This document shows, one piece after another, positions 44,420 to 58,926 of a stretch of DNA of 64,000 nucleotides (positions are counted from its first letter, which is position 1; each line of letters starts with the position of its first letter). The notes under the pieces were generated by a model. It searched no databases. It saw only the letters and a program-made list of their open reading frames with translations, and had not been told where the DNA came from. Origin of the DNA: Melastoma dodecandrum (taxonomy: Eukaryota > Streptophyta > Magnoliopsida > Myrtales > Melastomataceae); the NCBI GenBank assembly GCA_029817715.1, contig JARUPY010000602.1, positions 699,501 through 763,500 of the forward strand. The letters run 5' to 3'. Both the position numbers and the translations under genes were made by a program.

Positions 44420-47400
44420 AAATATTCGCATTCTCTCAAAAGAATCTGTTTCGGCTGGCGACATGGCAAGCATTCCTTGTCCAATTCCACATTTGCCGCG
44501 GTTGAAGTTTTGAAGTTATTGCCCCTAAATCAGAGTGGGAGAATCGCCTGCGGACGATCATTTCCGACCCCTGCTTGGCTGCTAGAGCATCCAGTCCAGC
44601 CGTTTGAATTTCGTCATTCGCGTCCCTTATTCTACTTCAGGGGGCGTTGGTTATGAAGGTGTCTACAGTGAAACGAAACAGAGCAGAATCCGGGATTAAG
44701 CGCAAACTTTAACGGAAATCAAATCGCAGGAATATTTTGTCTACAGTGCGTTCCACACTTCCTTCAGGTGGTTGTCCATGCTGGACCGACTTTTCGGGCA
44801 TGATTGGCTCCATTCGGACAATCACTCAACTTGCTACAATTCGCTGTAATGAGGAAAAAAAAAAACTGCTACTGATATTTCTTGGAGGCCGAAGGAGATC
44901 TTTACTTTAAAGACCCAAGTATTGTTATCATCATGTAATAAAGTATCTTATTTTATTATTTATATCATTTTGTTTCAGAATACAAGAATAAAAGTTAGGC
45001 ATAATCACGGCCACCACCACCATCATGCCTCGCCCATCAATGAGCACTAATATCCAAATAAAAAGAAAAGGGTGGGAGTACAATTATTAAACGCTATATG
45101 TGTCCCGGTGGGGAGGGGGAAATTACATCGAGCCTCCAAAATTATCAAACTTCCCATATCGAAAACTCGCACATCGACCACGAGGGTCGGCGTTTGTTCG
45201 TCTACTTATAACTCGATGAAGGAAGGAAAGAGATAGCGATCATCTTATCTCCCGTAACGTGCTGATAAGAAGACCCGACACACCGAAAACAACAAATGAC
45301 TTAACCGACCAAACATCATCGGATTAAGACACTGATCGTGTCCATGTTAGAACATCAACAAACTCTGGCTAGTGTAGAATTATTAAGCCGTCGAAGAAGA
45401 CCGGGCGGCCACGTGACTCGATGATTTAACTAATCTAATCTATGCATGAAACCCTAGAAGAGTATTTATTATATGAGAGGAGTCCGGTGGATTTCATGCC
45501 AGACCACAAACAATATTTTGTCTTGAAGGGAGGGGGGGGGGGGGGGTCCAAAAGTGAAGCAATTATTGGCGATTTGACGAGTTAGAAATTCGTCCTCAAC
45601 CGTGGTTCGTGGCTTGTGGGGGCCGTCTATTGGCGCAGCCCCTTCTCTTCACCTACCTTTCCGTCGAATTATTGTATGGAGTTTTAGGATGTCATTGGCA
45701 CACGTTTTTCCGCAGTGCATCCCCCCCAAACCCAAAAAAGAAAAAGTAAGATCAAATATATGTATGAAAATGTCAATGATGTTATTAACGAGTTCAAATA
45801 AAGCTTCCTCAGAGTAGCATTACTATATACACCTGATTGATGTAGAAGTTACATTTAATTATTTCGAAAACGGTGACTAAATCTTAATAGAAAATGGGAA
45901 AGGAATGTTTTTCCACCGTGGTGGACATTTTAACGTGATTAGCAGCCTTCTTTCTTGCAATGTTAATTTTAGTTCACAGGTATCTTGAATGAGAATGAAC
46001 TTAAATAAAATCAGGTAACTGTACGGGAATATCGAGTTCTCGCCTCTTTTCACCTACCACATCTCGTTGTCATTGTTTATTGGATGTTGAGTGTTGTACG
46101 AACCCATCCCGGAGAAGGATGTGGGTACTACTTTACTCACGAACAACGGATTATAATTCATTCAAGCGAAGGACATGGGTTTTTACTTGAGAAACATGCC
46201 ATGAAATTAAGAAGATAGTTGAGATACGATGTAAAAGAAACTGGAGGTAACTCAACACGAGAATCACTCCAAGATATTATTGAGATTTTTTGGTGTTTGT
46301 GCACGTGTTTTCTCAAGAGTGAATTATGCAAGCATACACGTGGCTTTTGTAAGTATTTTCTCAAATTAAACACCGTACATTTTTGCTTTTTTTATACGAC
46401 GACCATATCTCGAATTAAATTCCGAATTCTGTGTCTGTTTGTTAAATATTCTTGACGTGTTAGTTAGTAAACATATATATGATTGTTAGCATAAAACCGT
46501 CGATAATGCTAGACGTTCTCGATGATGTAGAGAACCGTGCCGATAATTAGCTGTAGTTGAACTCGCGAAGTGAAATAATTGCAATCTTCCACCGTTTTCA
46601 ACTACGAGATTTATAGTAGGCTGCAACCTCGCTGGCTAGAATTTGATTAATATCGATCCTTGAAGATTCGAACAATGATATCTGCAAGTGCTCATGTACT
46701 AGCAGGGGAGGAGGGGGCGAGATAAAATGGTAAATCGCGATCAAACCCAAGAACGACTGCTGCAATGGCCACGCTGTCGGTGACCGTAGACAGGAGTTAA
46801 GCATCGGCGAGTGATCAGCATATACGGGCACGTTCTCATCGGGCCTACCACAGTCCGTACCGCTCCCTTAGGACGAAAAATGGCAGAACATCGGACCGCG
46901 CGAGGAAATGAAGAACCGAACGAACGGCGAAACAATGTCACGAATTCGTGAAAAAAAAAACCTTTTCAACATGTGCTGGTCACAACCGTTGTTCAAATAT
47001 AGGAAGACACGGGCGAGAAACATCAGTCAGGGGCGACCCAGAGAGGTCCACAATCAGACAGGCAATTAATGTATTCATGTTGAAGCACACGACGAAGTTC
47101 GGCTCCTTCCACGTTCCAGAGGGCAGGAAACACAGGCAAGGCTTCTATACAAGTTCTGTCCGGATGTCAGTCTGTAATAATGAAGGCGACGTTGTCCGGA
47201 AACGACAATTCTTCTTTCCACGAAATAGTGACTTGGCGTGTACAATAGACGGCGACAGCGGTATTCTATCTATCGATTCAAAAATTTTACTCCCGTCCAT
47301 TTCGCTATTTACGGTTTTACTTAATTATATTCGAACGTACCAATTCAAAGATCGAAAGTCCGATCTAATCGAGGACATACAACATGTCGTGGTTCACGTG

Positions 47401-49989
47401 AATCGCCAACCTTTCCGCTCTGGGTATAAATATTTTGGTACAGGTTGTGATCCCAGCGGTTCCTCAACCGACGCCAAAAAACAATAATTAAGATATCGAC
47501 ATGGGATATCAGTCGGTGATTAGCCAAGATAAGAGGGACACACTTGTATTGACCTAATCCCATGGTTCATTACTATTAATAATGAAGGGGGTTTAGTATA
47601 GTATGTACATCGATACAGCACAGATTGGTTTGTTTAGGTTATCACCTTTATCCCCCTAGTTGACCGGCAGCTCTCAGGAAAAGAAAAAACAGACTACAAT
47701 TTCAGAATTTGCACGTATAATATTGATCTGATCTCAAGGAAAGCATCTCTAGATTTCTGACTAAACCCAACCCTGAAATGCGAAATGCAGAGATGGGATT
47801 CAGTCAGATCACCTAAAAAAATCGTACTTGGTTGATTAATTATGAATCAGGTTTGGGTTTTTTTAACTTTTTTTTTAATAGAATTCCTTTCTTGGGTGGT
47901 TTACCTTCTTTCCCCTTTTATTTATTACATTCCGGGGGGTTGAAATGTACGAATAAATCTGGAGCACACATTTTAGGGATTGGAATTATTGAATTGGAGG
48001 ATAAAGAAGGCCCTACACGTTTCTTTCTTTTGTACCATCCCTTTTTTTATTAGGGTTAAACTCCATGTTGTTGTCGTTCTTGTTACTTTTACAAGTGCTA
48101 AATAACTGTTCCAGAGATATAGAGAGGAGATCTTAGTCCTACCAAAATAAAAGGAACTTTTTTATTTGATTTGATTCACGGACATGTTCTCTAAATTCAT
48201 TTGAATAGTGTCATATTGTTCTTTTATTTCGAAATGTCACTACAGAATTAAACATAATCTTTTTCTTAATTCCTCATCCTTCTTCTTCCCGGCCATCGTT
48301 CTACGATTCACTGAAAATCTCGAACCTGCAAAAAAATCTTGATGCTATTTATTGTTGTTGTTTTTTCACTGCCCCGTGAATGGATCCGGTGAGAAGTAAT
48401 TATTGGCATCCCGATTCACGCATACCTTTTTGGGACACGAATCTTTCCTGCCCACTTTTCTCCTTTTACTTTAAAAAAATGGTCCATGTCTTGTCTTTGT
48501 CATTTTATTTTCATCTGCTGGTTAGATCTGGAAGTTCCTCCACCTAAAACTCGACTACAATGAAATCCCATTTCCCACGTGAGACTCTCGAGATTTTCTT
48601 CACTCAGGAGTGCATTAATATATAACTACGGATTAGGTAAGCCAAAAGCTACTACCAACTATAGAAAACAGAAAAAAAAAATCAAATCCAGACATGCAAT
48701 GAAGAAAGATGCCCGAGAGGGAGAGAGAGGGTCCACTTATTTATTTATTTATATGTTTATGTATTAGGTTTGATTTGTGGAAAGACATACAAGTTTGTAT
48801 TAGGGTTTTGTCAAAATCGAGATGCACATGCAACAAGGGGAGTCTCTCTTATCTTATTCCATTTATTTAAGACGTATTCTCATGAGTCAGTGGGGGAATT
48901 CATTATAAGTAATGACTAGTTGTGGGGGTGGGGGGGGAAATGTCTGTCCTCTTGTCTGTTTAGTTGTATCTTAAACAATTTTAAATGCACATTGGGGTCA
49001 ATAGAATTCTGATGAAAACACTACACATTCAGACACACACACACTAATTTTGACAATCTCGACAGTCCCTACTAATTACGTTTCCCATTTCCCTGTTCAA
49101 AACTCTCGTCCCCCCCCCCCCCCCCCGGACGATATTTGCTTGTCATCAATCTCATCATCGAGAAGTTTCTATGGTTTCTCTGTAGAAGTGATTCCCATGC
49201 TTGGCTCATGAGTTTCACCACAAGGGTTGGGCATATTCTAACATGCCCGGCTCATTCGAGGAATGTTCGACCCGAGCTTTCGGTCTTTTCTCCGTCATCC
49301 GAAACGGCATTGCCGCAAACTTGGACTTTCGGCCACGACGTTTGGTTATCCTGGTGACCATCTATGGTGGATAGACAACACGGGCCTCACGTACGTATGT
49401 GTCCATTCAATATACGTGCAGGAAAGCGTAACTAGACTTACTATCATCAAAGGGACAACAAATAGAAACGGCAGTTCTTGGTGCTGCCCGGGGGTGGTGT
49501 GTTAATTACTATTATTCTTATTTTCCTACATCATGGTTTACAAATTACAAACAACACATGGGTGTATTTCTTGTAGTCCTTTGTCATATTAATTCGTTTC
49601 CTCATTGTCATCATCATCATCGTCTTCTTCTGTTTTTTATTGCACTTCCCTTTCTTTCTTTTTCCTATGAAACACAAAATAAGAATCGCCATCAACCGGT
49701 AGTTGGCTGTTCTTCTTCATTCTTCATTAATCTCCACCTCCTTTAAAAATCTCCCCGCTTTTTTCCTCCCCTTGGAAGGGTAGATGGGATTTGGCTCTAT
49801 CCCTTTGCCTTTTAACCTCAGTGCTTGTCTCCCTCTTCATTTCATACTCTTAGTTTCATCAATATAATTTTTTTTAAAAGGAAAACAAAAAGACGAGCAA
49901 AACCCGCATTACAAATTGCCAACGCCTTGATTTAAATTCCCTCGTCACGCCCTAAAATTTCCCATTCGCTTGCACCCTCAATCACCTGA

Positions 49990-50020
<31 letters not shown>

Positions 50021-50120
50021 TTCGGACATTCTTTCGGGAGGAAGACGGTTGTCTTGTCCTAAAGAGGCCGTGTGAGGAGGACAACTTCGGTTTTTCCGGT
50101 TGTCGGGGAGTTTAGTGCAT
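44420..50120. other. Long intergenic region, no gene recognised
   Basis: AT-rich, with G or C homopolymers at about 45531-45546 and 49111-49127 and GA repeats at 49991-50020 just before the MYB gene. The largest frame, 46948-47487 plus (179 codons), has no recognisable motif. It is probably chance, though codon use could be tested. Confidence 0.4.
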
Positions 50121-50946
50121 ATGGCGCCGAAGAAAGAGAGCGGCGGAACCGGAAATAAGACGGTGGTGATGCACCGGGGAGCATGGACGGCCGAGGAAGA
50201 CAGGAAGCTCTCCGAGTTTATAGAAGTGCACGGCCCCAGGCGGTGGAAGAACATCGCCACCAAAGCAGGTAAACAAAATGAAACACGATAATGACGATCG
50301 AACTCACCAGTTGTCAACATTCTCTTTTCCTTGTGAATTCTGGAGGTGCTTAATTCCTAATTGTTAAAATAAATAGGTCTGAATAGATGCGGGAAGAGTT
50401 GCCGGCTCCGATGGTTGAACTACCTGAGACCGAACATCAAGAGAGGCAACATCTCGGGCGAGGAGGAGGATTTGATACTTAGACTCCACAAGTTGCTTGG
50501 AAACAGGTAAAATGTGGGAAGAACCGACAGGGACCATCGGAGAGTTTTTCTTCTTCTCCCGACAAACTCCTGGTGACAGGCAGCGGTCGTCGTTGTGTTG
50601 CGGTTTCAGGTGGTCGTTGATTGCAGGGAGGCTTCCCGGGAGGACCGATAACGAGATCAAGAATCACTGGAATTCTCATTTGAGCAAGAAAATAAATGCA
50701 AAGGAGAAGACAAAGGACCCTCCCCAGCCGCCGCCGCTGCCGCCTGCTCAGGATATAGCTCAGCCACCGAGGGAGGGGTTCCCTGAGGCCACCCTCCGGG
50801 AAGTAGACTGCAGGGCTACAGGAGACGAGAAGCCGGGCCCCGAATTCGACATGAACGATTTCTTCTACTTCTCGGCCGAGGAGTCGTATAGCCTGGATTG
50901 GGTCAACAAGTTCCTAGAACTTGACGATAATCAATTAAACCATTAA
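50121..50946 (+). CDS. R2R3-MYB transcription factor with bHLH-binding motif
   Basis: Three exons, 50121-50268, 50377-50506 and 50610-50946, 204 residues, with the classic R2R3-MYB intron positions. R2 occupies about 19-68 (W22, W42, W62) and R3 about 71-119 (I75, W94, W113). The bHLH-interaction signature [DE]Lx2[RK]x3Lx6Lx3R is perfect at residues 81-100, so it should pair with R/B-type bHLH partners. Such MYBs control flavonoid/proanthocyanidin pathways or epidermal cell fate (WER/GL1, TT2 and MYB5 groups). The tail is Pro-rich, then acidic ([11 protein letters not shown], then [13 protein letters not shown]), probably activating. It is short, close to the WER/GL1 size. The subgroup cannot be fixed by eye. 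Confidence 0.92.
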
Positions 50947-51900
50947 CATATTGTTTTCATGTCGCGACGGACGCCTCCAAACTCTTCTTTTGAACCGCTG
51001 GAACATACGCTAATCAACTAATTATCGCGTTCCACACCCTTAATTTCTTTCATTCACTTCTATCTTCTTCCCGTGTAAGAAAAATACACGACTTTACACA
51101 AGACGACGTACGACCCGAAACGTAGATAATAGACACAGGTTTTTGTGGGGGGGTTGCTCTCGATGGGACAAAGCTCTCTCATCATAAAACCACTGAAAGT
51201 GAAATGAGCTCGTCCCATCGCCTTCGAAATCATTTTAGTCCTATCAATAATAATATTAAATTTTTCCCAAAAAAAGGTGTCAGCTGAGACGAGCATTTAC
51301 ATCGATGGTTAAATTAATTTAAGCTTCGTTCTTACATTGACTTTGAAGGATCAAATCTTCTAAGGACCAAACAGTAATAATGTGGATAACAACAGAGCCT
51401 CTCGTTTACATAAAGACCAAAGCTGGAGCCCAAGGAATTCACTGCAGGCTCCCCATTTGATTACAGTAATAATGTGGATAACATATGATGTCTCGGATAC
51501 ATGGTAGGGACTGATCACTTTGGATGGCTCTCAACTGAACTTCTTCGTCCTTTGGAATACCAGTGAGATTTGCTTCTTGTCTTACATCAGAGCTGACGAG
51601 GTAAAAGCACCACAACTAACTTTCAGAGGGCGGCTAACACTTTACGAGCTGATGCTTAAGCAGTTGGGAATATTCCCCACGTGTCACTGAAATATGGGCG
51701 TAGCCATGTAAATGCCGCGATTAGTCGGTTTGAACAAGTAAGATGCTTAGTACTATCGACGTTAAAACTAGCTGAGATTGAATCGGATGAAGAAGACATG
51801 GCAGGACAATTCAGTCCGAAGCCAGGTGACTCGTTTCGGTCCTTACAAGAGAAAGAAGGATTCGTAAGTCGATTTCTCATGCCTATGGTAAGACGGCATC
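50947..51900. other. Spacer downstream of the MYB gene
   Basis: No gene recognised. A 20-bp word (ACAGTAATAATGTGGATAAC) occurs twice near 51369 and 51463. The part from about 51656 may contain decayed 3' sequence of the GT47 remnant. Confidence 0.4.
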
Positions 51901-51929
51901 GTAAATGCATCGACGATTGTTGCCCTCGT

Positions 51930-53538
51930 CACATGTATTTAAGGCAAGGACACTGGCTCCATGGTAAGGATCCAGAGCGGAGAACTTTTCGCTTACCAAT
52001 TGTGACCAATGTTGCCATCAACTGTCGTTCTTCATGCTCGTCAACTGGGTGGTACCCTCCATAGGGTTCGTTGTCCCGTTTCTTTGCTGGACTGGAGATG
52101 ATAGTGGTTTCCGGCAACAAAGATTCCTTCAGACAGGTCTGCATTGCATAGTGCTTTAATTGTGTTTGTTCTTAATTCCTCGTGTTCGTTCACGGGGTAT
52201 GGCCCCTAAGCAAAATGCACAAAAGAAACGAGGTTAGAGGATATGCAGCTGAATTAGCCCACCAGGAAGCGAAAATTTTGCGGCCACTGGTGCCCAATCA
52301 TGGCAGGCAACCAGAAAGTGGTCCAACCCGTGTGTCCTGTTCCAGAGAGGGTACTTGGAATCAATCCAATTCACGTAGTCTTTCAAGAATATGGAGAGTG
52401 GTCCCATGTTGTGCGAGCCTGGAACGTAAAGTGCCATCTCTAGCTGGCGTGCACTGTAAGGAAGATAAAACAAGTGAGCCTTTTCGGGGTCCTTCGTGAC
52501 AAACCGCTTGCTCGCCTCCAAATGTTTCATGTACCATCCCCTGAAGCATAGATCCCTTGGAGATGGGGCTGATGACAGATGGGCCTTTGGCCATCGCCGT
52601 AAACATAAACTTGCAGCATCATTTCCATCAACTCGTAGCTCCTGCGGTTGAGTAAACTATGTTAATCTAGTCATCCTTTCCAATTTCTTTTTCCAAATGA
52701 GAACTGGAAACTCAACCCGCCTGCAGTAAATCATCTCCTTTGACAGCTTTCGATTAATCACAAGTTCTCCAGTTACAACCAAGGGCTTCAGGTCGATAAG
52801 TACAGTCATCCTACCTTTTGAAGACCGTGACATTCCTAAATAATGGGGCATACAGATCTGGATCGTCGGTAACCACTGTAAAATTGCCTCATTTTGGGGC
52901 AAAGACCACAGGTGCCGCTGAGAAGTTCAATATCAAATGCTAATGAGAGTGATTACATAATCGCTTCAGTAACAACACCGATGCTAGAGAATCTATTTCT
53001 GGGAAACCGAAGTAGGATGATGCAATGACCGTGGTACCTGCAAAATGCTGTCTCTTCTTGAAAGGGGTGGAGGAGGAGGAGGAGGAGGAGGAGGATGCCC
53101 GATCTTTGTTTCTTTTTCAGTAGAGTCACGTTTTTTCGAAATTCTGCCCAGCTGTTCTTGTAAACAGCTGGTGTCTCTTCCACTACGGTTGACAACTGAG
53201 CCAAGTCAGCCAAGGCATTCATCGAAGCAATGGTGGCAACTCGAACAAGATTAGACCCATCAAGTCTTGCCTAGTTAACGTTCCCGGTTTCAACGGACAG
53301 CCGTAGAGTCATTTGCATGCTCAAGCATGCGTACAGTTCCATTCGAATCTTCCCACAGAGAACCTGGGAAGTACCGGATATCTTGAGTATGCAGAAAAAT
53401 GATGTTTGGAAGGAAGATCCCTGCCACAGTCACGATGGCTCCCGCCACGACAATCCTTCTCCAGTCAATTCTTTTGCCAGCACAAGTCACGAATAGCGCT
53501 CTCACTAAGATGAGAGCTATTTGCAGGAGCCTATTCAT
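51930..53538 (-). pseudogene. GT47 exostosin-like glycosyltransferase pseudogene
   Basis: Minus-strand remnant of a plant exostosin-domain (GT47, At5g03795-like) Golgi glycosyltransferase. The N-terminal piece (53290-53538) has a membrane-anchor-like segment (RIVVAGAIVTVAGIFLPNI). The catalytic domain appears from about 52620: YELMEMMLQVYVYGDGQRP, PHLQGIYAS, then a one-base deletion near 52541 shifts the frame into MKHLEASKRFVTKDPEKAHL, LYVPGSHN and FLVACHDWAP (52250-52530). Further on, CNADLSEGIFVAG and LPETTIISSPAK (about 52090-52150) sit in different frames with a short deletion between them. The C-terminal half of the domain is not recognisable. Several independent breaks argue for a true pseudogene. 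A GGA microsatellite (53069-53095) lies inside it. Confidence 0.82.
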
Positions 53539-54452
53539 CCACCCGACGGAGATGTATCCTCACCCCTGCCAGTAAAATCCCGCTGTCATCTTCGGACATA
53601 TCATTGCAGCCTGAACGGTGGGACTTCATACCGAAAAAGACCCTTCATCTTATGGAGTTAGCACTGAAGATTGAGAAAGCAGGCAACTGCCAATTATGTC
53701 AATATCATCAACTTCATCGCATAATCTTCGCCAAATTGGGCAGGGTGTAGGCAGGGCTGATCATTATTTTTGTACAATCTGCCTCTTAATATGCATAGCA
53801 TTGGACCAACCTGTACACACTAATCCAAATCAAGAATCCCCATAACCATAAATATTACACCAAAGAAAGAAAAGATCAAACGGAAAACTAACACCAAATC
53901 AAGCCAAACTCAAGCTTAATATAGATTGAACAGCCGAACCTACAGGCTCTCTTTAAAAATTAGTCAGTATTCTCGTTTTTTTACGCAGCAATGACAAAAA
54001 CCATCGGACAAGAAGCCCATCAGAAAGCGGATTGAAACGCTATGGCATCGCCGTTCTTCTTCACCCCTTTCCATTGAATTGGTGGAGATGTTGGGTGTTT
54101 TGTTGGTGCTGCGTTAGTGGCAAAACTACATCGGATAGTAATTCTGGATCGTGATTGAAATCATCTCCCTGGTGGTTTGGCCACTTGGTCCGTAGTTTTC
54201 GGAGCGACTCGTGTTTGCTCCTTCGAAACTTAGGTGTGCTGGATGCACTTTTCTTCGTATCTGTATAGTTTTCGTTTTGTTCGGTCGCCCTTCGCTTTCA
54301 GGATACACGGACTGATATCACCATGTCTATTTTGATCTGGACTCTGCGAGATGAAGTGATACCATTTCTTAATTATGACATTCTTAACCAAGATCGCTGA
54401 AGATCATCGGACCTGGATTTTGGTCTTTGTCATAATGAAATGTTAACCTTAT

Positions 54453-54458
54453 GGCCCA
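54453..54458 (+). promoter_or_regulatory. GGCCCA (site II-type) promoter element
   Basis: GGCCCA about 190 bp before the RPL15 start, followed by AGCCCAATAA. Such TCP-bound site II motifs are typical of plant ribosomal protein genes. Confidence 0.55.
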
Positions 54459-54612
54459 ACAAGAAAGCCCAATAACTACAGGCTTAGAAAATCCCGTCAG
54501 GAAAGCCTGAGATAGATAATCCGATGGATGGAGCCCATTAGCTAGACGGACGGTCAGGATCTAATCTCGGAATCAAATGGGTTGTCTTTAAAAGGGGTTT
54601 GCAAGAACGAAC

Positions 54613-54620
54613 AAACCCTA
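54613..54620 (+). promoter_or_regulatory. Telo-box in the RPL15 leader
   Basis: AAACCCTA 23 bp before the ATG. Telo-boxes near the transcription start of plant translation genes coordinate their expression with growth. Confidence 0.7.
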
Positions 54621-54642
54621 GCCGCCCGACTGCGAGTTTCCA

Positions 54643-56118
<1,476 letters not shown>

Positions 56119-56207
56119 TCCTTCCTTGTTTTTCCTTGCCCCATTTTACTTTATGGGAGGGTCTCGAACTGCAGTTAGTAATTCTGGAGATGAACTAAGA
56201 GATTGTT

Positions 56208-56290
56208 TTGGTTGCTGGGTGACTTTTTGTTATTCAGTATGCTTTGTTTTGGTTGGTGGGTGACTTTTTGTTATTCAGTATGCTTTATTC
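56208..56290. repeat. Tandem duplication in the RPL15 3' UTR
   Basis: A unit of about 42 bp (GGTTG-TGGGTGACTTTTTG, then TTATTCAGTATGCTTT) is present twice in tandem shortly after the stop codon. Confidence 0.75.
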
Positions 56291-56747
56291 GGAGTTATTT
56301 TCAGTTCCTGTTTGCTTTGTTTTCGAATACATATGCTGGCGTGTTGGAAATTACTGGGAGACGTAATTGTTGTTAAGGCGAGTTAATGCTTGCGGGTTTT
56401 TTTTTTATGTGTGAATTCCTGAAATTAAAAAGCGTAATTTTTAATTTCTTTTTTTAGAAGTTAAACGTATTTCTGTAATTCTTCACATCTACACTCTCTT
56501 ACATGGAACCCGACATCTCCCAATCCAATCTAATCTTTGTCCGAAGAACAAGTGAAGACGAGCGATACCGTCCCTATCACTCCCCGCAGATTCAATCTTG
56601 TCCGATGAATCACCCAATTCCATATCCACCACAATAAAGATTCAAGCTTGTCCACCGTTGAAATCGATTATCATTCCGGGATTCGGTTATGAAGGGGAAA
56701 CCAAGGAAAGGGGAGGAGGACTTTCTGCGTTCCGGCGGACGCTGAAG

Positions 56748-58595
56748 ATGGCCCTAAGGAGGAAGCTTTCTCCTGGGATGTTGCGCAAGTTTGTGGGATT
56801 TTCACGTGGGTTGTTCGAATCCCTTCGACCTTGTGCTGGGTCGTTGCATTCGAGAGGTATCGCCACTCTTACTCACGGGATCCATGTTTTTCATTGCCCG
56901 GTAAGTGATGCCATATCTTCAGTGCTAAAGGATTCTAGAATTCGATTTTTGCGTGACAATGAAGCGTTGTCTTCTATTTGATGGTCTTGAGGCGGTGAGA
57001 TTTGAAAAGGAGGAATTTTGTTTTATGTTTGATGCTGAACTGTAGAAGCATATGAGGTTACCGGGTTGCTCTGTAAGGGCGGTTCTGGGTAATTCTTGGA
57101 CTGATTATTGAGTTTTCTGAATTGTGGTGGTTGGCTGGATTCTGCGGCAGGATTCAGTTGGGATTGTTGCAAAGCTGTCGGATTGTATAGCTTCTAGGGG
57201 AGGGAACATACTCGTAGCAGATGTATTTGTCCCTAAAAATGCCAACGTGTTTTACTCTAGAAGGTAACTCGATCGATGCTCTTTAGTTCTTCTGGTCTTG
57301 GAATCTTATGTCAGCCAATTCATGAATTTGTACTCAATCATCTATTCATCTAAAATGCTTGGTGATCTCTGTTAACTGGATATATGCTCTGAGAAAGGTT
57401 ATTTGTTCTTTCTGGAAATTGCAGTGAATTCATTTTTGACCAAGTGAAATGGCCAAGGTCGTCAATGGAGGATGATTTTCTTAAGATATCTAACAGATTC
57501 AACGCAATGAGATCCGTTGTTCGGGTACCTCTATTAGACCCAAAATACAAGATTGCGATTCTCGCTTCAAGACAGGTATCCACCCTGATGGCATCTCAGT
57601 AGCTTTGATAGGCATTTCCCATTGTGATGCCTGGCTAGTGAACTCAGTTGGTCAATGTGTAGGAGCATTGCCTGGTTGATTTGTTACACGGTTGGCAGGA
57701 TGGGAGGCTTCCTGTTGAAGTAACCTGTGTTATAAGGTTGAATTTGTGGTTTTGATTGACTACAAGCTCATTCCTGTGCATAGTCTGTCTGCATCACACT
57801 AATTGCTGTTGTCGTATTTTTGTTGACAGCAATCACGACAGAGGTCCGAACACTCACGTAATACGATTTCTGGAGAGACACGGTATTCCATATCATTATT
57901 TGCACACAACAAGGGATAATAAGAGAGAAGAAGAGATATTGGATTTGATTAAGGACACTGATTTTATTGTGCTTGCAAGGTATATGCAGGTAATTGGGTA
58001 CGACTTTGCATCAATCTTTATGGCATGTGTATTTGTTAATGCCTAAATGAGTTGCAAATTGTTCTTTTCATTCCATTGTAGATATTGTCTGGGAACTTTT
58101 TGAGAAGCTACGGGAAAGATATAATCAACATCCACCACGGTCTTCTGCCATCTTTCAGGGGTGGGCATCCATCAAAGCAGGTTACTTTTCTGCTGCTGAA
58201 GAGACTATCTGTGTGGCCGATTCCACCTTTGTTACAACATATGTCCAACCTCTTTATATTGACACAATTTTTTTGAAGGCTTTCGATTCGGGCGTCAAAT
58301 TGATTGGCGCAACATGTCACTTTGTTACTGAAGAGCTAGATGCTGGCCCAATAATAGAGCAAATGGTATGCTTGAAATTTGTATTCTTTTAGACCGATCT
58401 TATTACATGGACCTTTTCAATATATCTTTTTGTGTTTCTCCTTTGTAGGTGGAGAGGGTTTCACACCGAGATAGCCTACAAAGCTTTGTGCAGAAGTCGG
58501 AGAGCCTCGAGAAACAATGCCTCTCAAAGGCGATTAAGTCATATTGTGAGCTGAGAGTTTTGCCTTATGAGACAAACAAAACCGTAGTTTTTTGA
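56748..58595 (+). CDS. PURU: Formyltetrahydrofolate deformylase (PurU), probably mitochondrial
   Basis: Eight exons: 56748-56900, 57151-57263, 57425-57575, 57663-57736, 57830-57989, 58082-58180, 58279-58365 and 58449-58595, 327 residues. The enzyme hydrolyses 10-formyl-THF to THF and formate; in plant mitochondria this keeps the one-carbon pool from inhibiting photorespiratory glycine decarboxylase. Residues 1 to about 40 are Arg/Ser-rich, Leu-rich and without acids, like a mitochondrial presequence ([15 protein letters not shown]). An ACT domain follows ([33 protein letters not shown]), then the formyl-transferase fold with the catalytic Asn165 (CVISNHDR), His235 ([11 protein letters not shown]) and Asp271 (EELDAGPII). 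The C-terminus ends YETNKTVVF. Length and all motifs are normal. Confidence 0.95.
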
Positions 58596-58926
58596 TCAGC
58601 CCGGACACAACTAATAGAGGTCTTCAGTACCTCATGTACTTTTCTCACTAAAGAATGCTGTCCACGGCAATTATTCTGGTGATGCGTAAAGCTCTGGCCA
58701 AGCCTTTTTTTTTTTGTTGCCTGTTGGATTTCCCGACTCTCTTCCGATTAATCCGGAATCGACTAGGGTGGGTTACGGTGAGTGAGTGTTCTAACCGGTA
58801 GGAAACTTGGCTACGGTAAGTAAGTCTTCTAAGCACCAAGTTAACGTAAATGAATTGCTCTATCCATTTCTGCTACACACAATCATTCCACAGTACTCTC
58901 TGAAACGGTCTATCTGCTTTGTAGCT

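Larger units (their letters stand above)
53539..54642. other. Spacer and RPL15 promoter
   Basis: No coding match. The 3' part carries ribosomal-protein-type promoter motifs, listed separately. Confidence 0.5.

Noticed and set aside
54126..54308. Short minus-strand frame upstream of RPL15
   Set aside because: No family similarity and no promoter or splice support.
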